A DNA stretch of 5,020 nucleotides from Maribacter sp. (GTDB lineage Bacteria > Bacteroidota > Bacteroidia > Flavobacteriales > Flavobacteriaceae). Where the stretch lies: contig JAHHKH010000320.1 of assembly GCA_018679695.1 (NCBI GenBank), positions 1 through 5,020 of the forward strand, read 5' to 3'. The notes below the pieces were generated by a model, which saw nothing but the letters and a program-made list of their open reading frames with translations, did no database searches and was not told where the DNA came from. Positions 1-4,631 of the stretch are shown piece after piece; the first letter of the stretch is position 1; the number at the start of each line of letters is the position of its first letter. Both the position numbers and the translations under genes were made by a program.

Positions 1-563
1 GTGCCATGACCCTACCAAGAAAATTATCGTTAAAAAAGATTGGAGGGAAGTATAAGCTTTTGAATTATCCTATAGATGCTTTTCCGATTAAGGATATTGG
101 TAATTTAGACAATGAAGTATTCCTAAAGCCAGATCAGAAATTGACATTCAAATGTGCTGACCTTAATACCTCGGAAATCGTATTCAAAACCACTTTGAAT
201 GATTTTAAAATTGGAATTGGCAACCCTATGGGGGAGGAACTTGTTTTGATTATTGATGCCGAGAACAACAAATTAAGATTAGATCGTTCAAATTCAGGGA
301 AAGTTGATTTTCATGAGAAGTTTGGGATTCCAATACAAGAAATGCCTTTGGAAAATTTACCAAAGGAGGCATTCGAAGTACGTATAATATTAGATCTTTC
401 ATCTATTGAATTGTTCTTAAATAAAGGGCAATATGTGATGACAGCACAGATTTTCCCAAATGCCCCTTACAATACAATTACATTTGAAAATACTTCAAGT
501 GAAAACCACTCTTTCAATAAATATCGTGTACAGACGATTGAAAGGATTTGGCAAGCGCAATAG
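1..563 (+). CDS. Glycoside hydrolase family 32 protein (levanase/fructosidase type), 3' end only
   Basis: The gene enters from the left edge; the first complete codon is at position 3 and the stop is TAG at 561-563. GH32 enzymes hydrolyse beta-fructosides such as sucrose, levan or inulin. The catalytic five-bladed propeller, with its Asp, RDP and EC motifs, would lie upstream and is not visible, so activity and substrate cannot be judged. What remains is the C-terminal beta-sandwich domain. It opens with A-M-T-L-P-R (positions 3-20), the usual GH32 linker into this domain. It also carries a D-R-S-N-S-G segment (from 282) and the characteristic D-L-S-S-I-E-L-F-L-N-K-G followed by V-M-T and I-F-P (393-458). 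An in-frame ATG at 6 is internal to this motif and is not a true start. A strong hairpin 31 nt after the stop suggests that this is the last gene of its transcript. Family assignment is confident; levanase versus invertase is open. Confidence 0.9.
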   Translation, partial: AMTLPRKLSLKKIGGKYKLLNYPIDAFPIKDIGNLDNEVFLKPDQKLTFKCADLNTSEIVFKTTLNDFKIGIGNPMGEELVLIIDAENNKLRLDRSNSGKVDFHEKFGIPIQEMPLENLPKEAFEVRIILDLSSIELFLNKGQYVMTAQIFPNAPYNTITFENTSSENHSFNKYRVQTIERIWQAQ

Positions 564-593
564 ATAGTCAAATCTTGGATTACATAAAAACAT

Positions 594-621
594 AAAATCC
601 TTATCGTGGGATAAGGATTTT
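594..621 (+). terminator. Terminator hairpin after the GH32 gene, probably bidirectional
   Basis: A perfect 12-bp inverted repeat, AAAATCCTTATC and GATAAGGATTTT, encloses a GTGG loop, 31 nt after the GH32 stop. On the plus strand the stem ends in TTTT, then G. On the minus strand it is followed by TTTTATGTTTTT, a better U-tract. It can therefore end GH32 transcription and also stop leftward transcription from the tRNA side. It sits immediately beyond a tRNA-like tail at 626-637, the same arrangement as the hairpin beyond the real tRNA-Phe. Confidence 0.8.
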
Positions 622-625
622 GTTG

Positions 626-637
626 TGGCACCTCCAG
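626..637 (-). repeat. Diverged tRNA-Phe 3'-tail copy
   Basis: Read on the minus strand this is CTGGAGGTGCCA, differing by one base from the last 12 nt of tRNA-Phe (CTGGAGGTACCA, complement of 992-1003). The rest of a tRNA is not found upstream on that strand. Only five bases that could re-pair an acceptor stem exist (GGTGC at 660-664 against GCACC at 628-632), 36 nt apart. A hairpin terminator (594-621) follows it, as for the real tRNA. It is short enough that chance cannot be excluded on its own; the repeated context is what makes it credible. Confidence 0.5.
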
Positions 638-781
638 CATTAAATACGTGCTATTTTCTGGTGCTCATTGTTCTAGCGCGGCCCTGGGCTGCAAATACAA
701 AAAACCTCCTGTATTCACCAGTTCGTTTATTGTTTCAATCCTGCTAAAGGAAGTTGGCTTCCTACGCTTTCCTAAAACAAG

Positions 782-806
782 AAACCCGCTCATTTGAGCG
801 GGTTTT
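782..806 (-). terminator. Terminator hairpin of the distal repeat copy
   Basis: A perfect 10-bp inverted repeat, AAACCCGCTC and GAGCGGGTTT, encloses an ATTT loop. On the minus strand it is followed by TTTCTTGTTTT, an interrupted U-tract. It is fully Watson-Crick paired, whereas the homologous hairpin by the real tRNA has one G·U pair. It would terminate leftward transcription, including any that reads past the tRNA-Phe terminator. Confidence 0.7.
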
Positions 807-830
807 GTGCTTTAAGTGGTACCTCCAGGA
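782..830 (-). repeat. 49-bp direct repeat, distal copy (tRNA tail plus terminator)
   Basis: This copy aligns without gaps to 957-1005, offset by exactly 175 bp, with two mismatches (788 and 807), so 47 of 49 bases agree. On the minus strand it consists of 14 nt of tRNA-Phe 3' end (817-830), an 11-nt spacer and a hairpin terminator. The match stops abruptly at 830/1005: the next 59 nt (831-889), where the rest of a tRNA would lie, show no resemblance to tRNA-Phe. It is therefore not a simple decayed tandem copy of the whole gene. The block could be an integration core, a recombination scar, or the 3' part of a small RNA gene. Confidence 0.85.
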
Positions 831-884
831 GATACAACGCTACGCATTGTGTTCCTTTGGTCTAACTATTGAAAATACAACCCT

Positions 885-907
885 GCTAACTTCGTTAGCT
901 GTTTTTT
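885..907 (+). terminator. Weak plus-strand terminator-like hairpin
   Basis: GCTAAC (885-890) and GTTAGC (894-899) can form a six-base-pair stem with a TTC loop, followed by TG and a run of six T (902-907). The form is that of an intrinsic terminator for rightward transcription, but the stem is short. If functional it would stop read-through from the GH32 side before the tRNA gene. No gene directly upstream requires it. Confidence 0.35.
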
Positions 908-953
908 CATTTCCTTAAGCTTCGGTAAACAAGCTTCCCACGCATTTGGAAAT

Positions 954-983
954 AAAAAACCCACTCATTTGAGCGGGTTTTTT
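954..983 (-). terminator. tRNA-Phe transcription terminator
   Basis: The hairpin lies 8 nt beyond the tRNA 3' end. On the minus strand the stem is CCCGCTC / GAGTGGG with an AAAT loop, flanked by six A and six T, so the U-tract is strong. The one non-Watson-Crick position is a G·U wobble in the minus-strand RNA but would be A·C in a plus-strand RNA. This favours minus-strand function. Confidence 0.85.
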
Positions 984-991
984 GCTTTAAG

Positions 992-1005
<14 letters not shown>
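957..1005 (-). repeat. 49-bp direct repeat, proximal copy (tRNA-Phe tail plus terminator)
   Basis: This is the partner of 782-830. It covers the last 14 nt of the intact tRNA-Phe (992-1005), the spacer and the terminator hairpin. The inner boundary falls at the junction of the T-loop and the 3' strand of the T-stem, a region where site-specific integrases commonly target tRNA genes. Confidence 0.85.
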
Positions 1006-1064
<59 letters not shown>

Positions 1065-1083
1065 ATGCCTTTTGCAGGCTTGT

Positions 1084-1117
1084 CCGCCTTTGCTAGCTTA
1101 GGCTATTGCTAAGGCGG
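1084..1117 (-). other. Imperfect inverted repeat in the tRNA-Phe 5' leader
   Basis: CCGCCTT (1084-1090) pairs with AAGGCGG (1111-1117). After one T/T mismatch come GC (1092-1093) with GC (1108-1109), then TAGC (1094-1097) with GCTA (1102-1105), leaving two bulged bases and a four-base loop; about 13 pairs in all. It lies between the promoter and the tRNA, so it should form the 5' end of the precursor removed by RNase P. A second small stem, GCCT/AGGC (1068-1080), lies next to the tRNA. Whether either is functional is unknown. Confidence 0.6.
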
Positions 1118-1120
1118 GTG

Positions 1121-1151
1121 CAAATATAATTTCAAATTTAGGATATACAAA
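1121..1151 (-). promoter_or_regulatory. Bacteroidota-type promoter of tRNA-Phe
   Basis: On the minus strand a TTTG box (1151-1148) is followed by 19 nt and then TATATTTG (1128-1121). This fits the -33/-7 consensus TTTG-N19-TAnnTTTG of the Bacteroidota primary sigma factor exactly. Transcription should begin a few bases past 1121, giving a leader of about 50 nt before the tRNA. A- and T-rich tracts (1160-1183) lie just upstream of the -33 box. Confidence 0.85.
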
Positions 1152-1203
1152 CAAAAACCAAAAAAAAGGTGCTTGTTTTTTTTCAATTGCAGATCTTTGT
1201 TAA

Positions 1204-1932
1204 ATGAATCTAATTTTGGATGTAGGGAATACCTTTGTTAAGCTTGCAGTTTTCAATAATGGAAGGCTAATCCATGATGAAAGTACCATGGTTTCGAATC
1301 TACATGAAAAGGCAGAGGTTCTTTGTCAAAGATATCCCAAGATTGATTGGGCGATTATAGCTTCGGTTGTTGATTTGAATGAAATTGACATCAATAAGCT
1401 GACTAGCTTATGTAAGGTTTATATATTGGACCATGATTCCAAATTGCCTTTTAAAAATTCATATTCAACGCCCAAAACATTAGGAGTTGACCGCATTGCC
1501 TTAGTTACGGCAGCCTTTTTTCTCCATCAGCAAAGAAATTCCTTGGTTATTGATGCGGGTACATGCATTACTTATGATTTGATCACCGATCAAGGAGAAT
1601 ATTTGGGGGGCGCTATCTCGCCCGGTATTAAAATGCGTTATAGCGCCTTGAATAATCAGACTTCCAAACTACCATTTTTAAATATTGAGCTGCCAAAGGA
1701 TTTAATCGGGAATTCCACAGAATCAAGTATTCACAGTGGAGTTGTTAATGGGGTTTGTGCCGAAATTGATGGGGTGATCGATCAATATGCCAGCAGATTT
1801 CAAGATTTAACAGTTATTTTAACAGGCGGTGACTCCCAATTTTTGTCTAAACGATTAAAAAATACCATATTTGCCCATTCCAATTTTCTACTAGAAGGAT
1901 TAAATTATTTGCTAGACTACAATAAGCGTTAA
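1204..1932 (+). CDS. coaX: Type III pantothenate kinase
   Basis: CoaX phosphorylates pantothenate to 4'-phosphopantothenate with ATP, the first step of coenzyme A synthesis, in the cytosol. The protein has 242 residues, normal for the family, and shows the ASKHA-fold motifs in order: D6-V-G-N-T10 for phosphate binding; G94-V-D96-R97, where the Asp corresponds to the catalytic base of characterised CoaX enzymes; D117-A-G-T120, the second phosphate/cation motif; G135-G-A-I-S-P-G141; and L206-T-G-G-D210 for the nucleotide side. All key residues appear intact. The start at 1204 is supported by the family's usual opening, a short hydrophobic strand running into DVGNT. No Shine-Dalgarno is present. 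GATCTTTG at 1192-1199 resembles a -7 box but lacks a well-spaced TTTG partner and would leave almost no leader. The gene is first of four co-directional genes; its stop abuts the next ATG. Confidence 0.96.
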   Translation: MNLILDVGNTFVKLAVFNNGRLIHDESTMVSNLHEKAEVLCQRYPKIDWAIIASVVDLNEIDINKLTSLCKVYILDHDSKLPFKNSYSTPKTLGVDRIALVTAAFFLHQQRNSLVIDAGTCITYDLITDQGEYLGGAISPGIKMRYSALNNQTSKLPFLNIELPKDLIGNSTESSIHSGVVNGVCAEIDGVIDQYASRFQDLTVILTGGDSQFLSKRLKNTIFAHSNFLLEGLNYLLDYNKR

Positions 1933-3222
1933 ATGATCAAAAAAATTGTAATTGCAATAGTGTGCTTGGCCACAACTGGCTTGTATGCTCAAAATGGTTC
2001 TGTTTCACCTTACTCTTATTTTGGAATCGGCGAATTGCAATCCAAGGGAACAATGGAAAATCAAATGATGGGTGGTATTGGTGTGTTTTCCGATAGTATT
2101 CATGTTAATTTGAAAAACCCTGCAGCGCTGAGTAAATTAGGAGTTCAATATGGCGAGGATTTTGGAATTACAACCTATACCTTTGGATTGTCCCATAAAA
2201 GACTGAATCTCGAGAATAATATAGAAAGCCAAAGCAATGCGGTTACCAATCTTGAATACCTTTCTATAGCAATGGCATTCAGCAAAGGTTTTGGCATTGG
2301 TTTTGGCATAATGCCTTATAGCTCGGTTGGTTATAATTTGGTTTCTGAAAGCACCAATGACGATGGTGCCACTGTAACCAATCTGTTTCAAGGTGATGGG
2401 GGCTTAAATAAGGTCTATTTATCGGCTGGTTATGAATTGGTAAAGAATTTGAGTATTGGGTTCACAGCCAATTTTAATTTTGGGACCTTGGACTATGAAC
2501 GTATTCAGAGCGTTGAAAATGTACAGTTTGGTACCTTCGACAATAGAAACTCCAGAGTAAATGGCATGGATTTTAACTACGCCCTCTACTATACCCCCAC
2601 TTTTAAGGATAAGTATCAACTATTTACTTCGGTCAGGGTAAATACACAGGCGAACCTAATCTCAAAGAATGAAAAGGAAATAGGTTCGTTCTCTGCATTA
2701 ACAGGGCAGAACATAGAGGTAGTTGATGTTGACTTGGATGCGGTTGATCTTAGAAATACCGAGCTTAAAATACCTACAACAACTGCCGTGGGATTGGGAT
2801 TTGGCGAACAGAGAAAATGGTTTCTCGGCGCGGAGTATAGTTTTCAAGGTCTAAGTTCTTTTTCCAACGATTTTATCGAAGTGGATGACTTGGAATATGA
2901 AGACGCAAGTTCCTTGGCATTTGGCGGCTATTTTATTCCAGATTATTCATCTTTCTCAGGCTATTTTAAGCGCATAACATATAGAGCGGGCTTACGAATG
3001 GATAAAACAGGTATGGTTATAAATAATAAGGAGATTAATGACTTTGGCATAACTTTTGGATTTGGGTTACCAATGCGCGGCAGTTTTTCAAACCTAAACC
3101 TAGGTTTTGAACTTGGAAAACGAGGAACGAAATATGATAATTTGATTGAAGAGAAGTACTTTAAGGTAAATTTAGGACTCTCTTTAAACGATATTTGGTT
3201 CCGTAAGCGAAGGATAAATTAA
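1933..3222 (+). CDS. Predicted outer-membrane beta-barrel protein (FadL/OmpP1-like)
   Basis: The 429-residue product has a clear signal peptide (K3-K4, a hydrophobic core, likely cleavage after L17-Y18-A19). The mature part alternates short polar and aromatic/glycine strands throughout. The N-terminal region has an S-P-Y-S-Y-F-G stretch, a glycine-rich M-M-G-G-I-G segment and N62-P-A-A-L66. That combination is reminiscent of FadL/OmpP1-type barrels, where a G-x-G-G segment precedes an NPAAL-like motif. The C-terminus, G415-L-S-L-N-D-I-W-F423 then basic residues, resembles a last barrel strand. No type IX secretion tail or enzyme motif is visible. ATG follows the coaX stop with no gap (TAAATG), implying translational coupling. 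Substrate is unknown; the position between coaX and lptC suggests a conserved envelope role. Confidence in an exported barrel is good, in the FadL relationship moderate. Confidence 0.75.
   Translation: MIKKIVIAIVCLATTGLYAQNGSVSPYSYFGIGELQSKGTMENQMMGGIGVFSDSIHVNLKNPAALSKLGVQYGEDFGITTYTFGLSHKRLNLENNIESQSNAVTNLEYLSIAMAFSKGFGIGFGIMPYSSVGYNLVSESTNDDGATVTNLFQGDGGLNKVYLSAGYELVKNLSIGFTANFNFGTLDYERIQSVENVQFGTFDNRNSRVNGMDFNYALYYTPTFKDKYQLFTSVRVNTQANLISKNEKEIGSFSALTGQNIEVVDVDLDAVDLRNTELKIPTTTAVGLGFGEQRKWFLGAEYSFQGLSSFSNDFIEVDDLEYEDASSLAFGGYFIPDYSSFSGYFKRITYRAGLRMDKTGMVINNKEINDFGITFGFGLPMRGSFSNLNLGFELGKRGTKYDNLIEEKYFKVNLGLSLNDIWFRKRRIN
2287..2310 (+). repeat. 12-bp tandem repeat inside the barrel gene
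   Basis: GGTTTTGGCATT (2287-2298) is followed directly by GGTTTTGGCATA (2299-2310), 11 of 12 bases identical. It keeps frame and encodes G-F-G-I repeated, in a predicted membrane strand. It could reflect a small in-frame duplication. Confidence 0.7.
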
Positions 3223-3259
3223 GAAAAATTTGTACATTAACCACTTTAAACATAATAAT

Positions 3260-4630
3260 ATGAAAACGAAACTTTACTTCACGGCTATCATGCTTTTAGG
3301 GTTCATGGGGGTAAGTAATGCACAGGCTCAAAATCAGGAGTGCATGACCAATCTTTCTATTTACGTTGAGCATGCAAAAGTCAAAAACTATGATGCGGCA
3401 TATACTCCATGGAAGATGGTTTATGATAACTGTCCTGATGTAAACTGGGCAAATTTTGCATATGGCGAGCGAATCTTAAAAGACAAGATCAATAAATCAT
3501 CAGGTACCGACAAGGATGCCATCATTCAAGACTTATTGGCCTTGTATGACAATAGTAGAAAGTACTTTCCAAAAAAGGCTAAAATGGCCGATGTCGAAAT
3601 AGACAAGGTATTGTTGCGATATGACAACAAAATGATCTCAGATGATGAGATTTATAGTTCTTTGGACAAGGCTTTTAAAGAAGATCGCGTAAATTTTAAA
3701 AATCCAAAGGCATTGTATCTGTATTTTTCGAGCTTAGTGGATTTGCACAAAGCAGGTAGTAAAGATCTACAGGAAGTTTTTGATGTTTACGATGATGTAA
3801 CAGAGAAGATCGAAGAGGAAAACATCAAATTGACCGATAGAATTTCGAAGTTACTTCCTAAGGAAGAGGCAGGAACCCTTACTTCCAAGGAGAAGAAGCA
3901 GTTAAAAGCGTCTACTACCAACTCGGAGTCTTTTGGTAAGATTGCTGGAAGTATAGATACGAAACTGGGTGACCTTGCCGATTGCGGCAATTTGATACCC
4001 TTATATCAGAAAAATTTCGATGCTAAGAAGAGTGACATTAATTGGGTAAAAAGAGCGGTAGGAAGAATGTTCTCCAAGGAATGTACCGATGATCCCATGT
4101 TCAGAAAACTGTTCGAGGCCCAGATGGCGCTTGACCCCTCTGCCGATGCATTTGTTTATGGGGGTAATTTAAAATTGAAGGCCGGTGATCGTAATGGAGC
4201 CGTAGCGGATTTCAATAAAGCTTTGGAATTGGAAACAGACTCAAGAAAAAAATCCAATATTGCATATAAAGTAGCTACCGTTTTTAGAAGAAGTAGTAAG
4301 TCGACCGCTAGGAGCTATGCCCAAAAAGCAATTGACGCAAACCCATCCAATGGTAAAGCTTATTTGTTGATTGCCAACTTATATGCGACAAGTGCAAATG
4401 ACTGCGGGGAAACCCCGTTTGAGAAAAGGGCCATTTATTGGAGAGCGGCCGAAATGGCAAGAAGAGCAGGAAGGGTCGATCCTTCATTAAGTGGAAGGGC
4501 AAACCAATCGGCGGCAAGCTATTCGGCTAAGGCACCTTCCAAAACCGATATCTTTAATTCGGGATTGGCAGGTAAAACCATAGCGTTTAAATGCTGGGTT
4601 GGCGGTAGCGTAAAAGTTCCCAATTTATAA
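3260..4630 (+). CDS. Exported tetratricopeptide-repeat protein
   Basis: The start at 3260 (456 residues) is preferred over an in-frame GTG/TTG/ATG further upstream, because it places K2-K4, a hydrophobic core and cleavage after A21 or A23 in standard order, and because A-rich sequence precedes it. The mature protein is helical. Residues 170-220 are highly charged and may form a coiled coil or hinge. TPR-like helices are clearest at about 297-325 (G-A-V-A-D-F-N-K-A-L-E-L), 334-362 (ending A-I-D-A-N-P) and 366-400. Six cysteines (28, 58, 242, 275, 382, 445) could form disulfides in the periplasm. The C-terminus ends in an aromatic/glycine motif, F443-K-C-W-V-G-G then V-K-V-P-N-L456, outside the TPRs. 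The function is not known; TPRs imply a protein-binding scaffold. A 37-nt gap follows the barrel gene and 1 nt separates the stop from lptC. Confidence 0.85.
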   Translation: MKTKLYFTAIMLLGFMGVSNAQAQNQECMTNLSIYVEHAKVKNYDAAYTPWKMVYDNCPDVNWANFAYGERILKDKINKSSGTDKDAIIQDLLALYDNSRKYFPKKAKMADVEIDKVLLRYDNKMISDDEIYSSLDKAFKEDRVNFKNPKALYLYFSSLVDLHKAGSKDLQEVFDVYDDVTEKIEEENIKLTDRISKLLPKEEAGTLTSKEKKQLKASTTNSESFGKIAGSIDTKLGDLADCGNLIPLYQKNFDAKKSDINWVKRAVGRMFSKECTDDPMFRKLFEAQMALDPSADAFVYGGNLKLKAGDRNGAVADFNKALELETDSRKKSNIAYKVATVFRRSSKSTARSYAQKAIDANPSNGKAYLLIANLYATSANDCGETPFEKRAIYWRAAEMARRAGRVDPSLSGRANQSAASYSAKAPSKTDIFNSGLAGKTIAFKCWVGGSVKVPNL

Positions 4631-4631
4631 G

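Larger units (their letters stand above)
564..991. other. Intergenic region with tRNA-derived repeats, no protein gene
   Basis: No credible protein-coding frame is present between the GH32 stop and the tRNA. The stretch holds the hairpin at 594-621, the tRNA-tail copies at 626-637 and 817-830, the repeat at 782-830, and several small stem-loops. These are 678-692 (six pairs with a G·T), 748-763 (AGGAAG/CTTCCT), 834-850 (seven pairs on the minus strand including a G·U, immediately before the tail copy), 885-899, and AAGCTT at 917-922 and 931-936. Two minus-strand AAATACA boxes (693-699 and 873-879) resemble the AAATATA of the real tRNA promoter. GCTTCC-T/C-ACGC near 757 and 933 may extend the repeat leftwards. 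Confidence 0.6.

Noticed and set aside
1..563. A free-standing 185-residue protein starting at ATG 6
   Set aside because: The preceding Ala codon and the M-T-L-P-R motif belong to the GH32 linker, so the frame is the C-terminal part of a larger gene cut by the window edge.
831..889. A complete second tRNA-Phe pseudogene to the left of the real one
   Set aside because: Only the last 14 nt match. The segment where the remaining 59 nt should be has no alignable similarity and no cloverleaf, so I call it a tail repeat rather than a pseudogene.
2137..2391. Minus-strand open frame of 84 codons within the barrel gene
   Set aside because: It lies wholly inside a well-supported plus-strand gene, shows no recognisable motif, and the low-complexity translation is what an antisense frame would give. 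The same holds for minus-strand frames at 2419-2619, 3787-3990 and 4308-4517.
3230..3259. Upstream start for the TPR gene adding ten residues
   Set aside because: The extension would place polar and basic residues ahead of the signal peptide; the ATG at 3260 begins a standard signal sequence and has A-rich sequence before it.
3223..3259. Possible internal promoter before the TPR gene (AAAATTTG at 3225-3232)
   Set aside because: It deviates from TAnnTTTG at the first base and there is no TTTG 19 nt upstream (the nearest is 27 nt away), so the gap is better read as an intra-operon spacer.
4405..4417. GC hairpin CGGGG-AAA-CCCCG in the TPR gene
   Set aside because: It has only five pairs with a three-base loop and TTT before G, deep inside a coding region; too weak to call a terminator.
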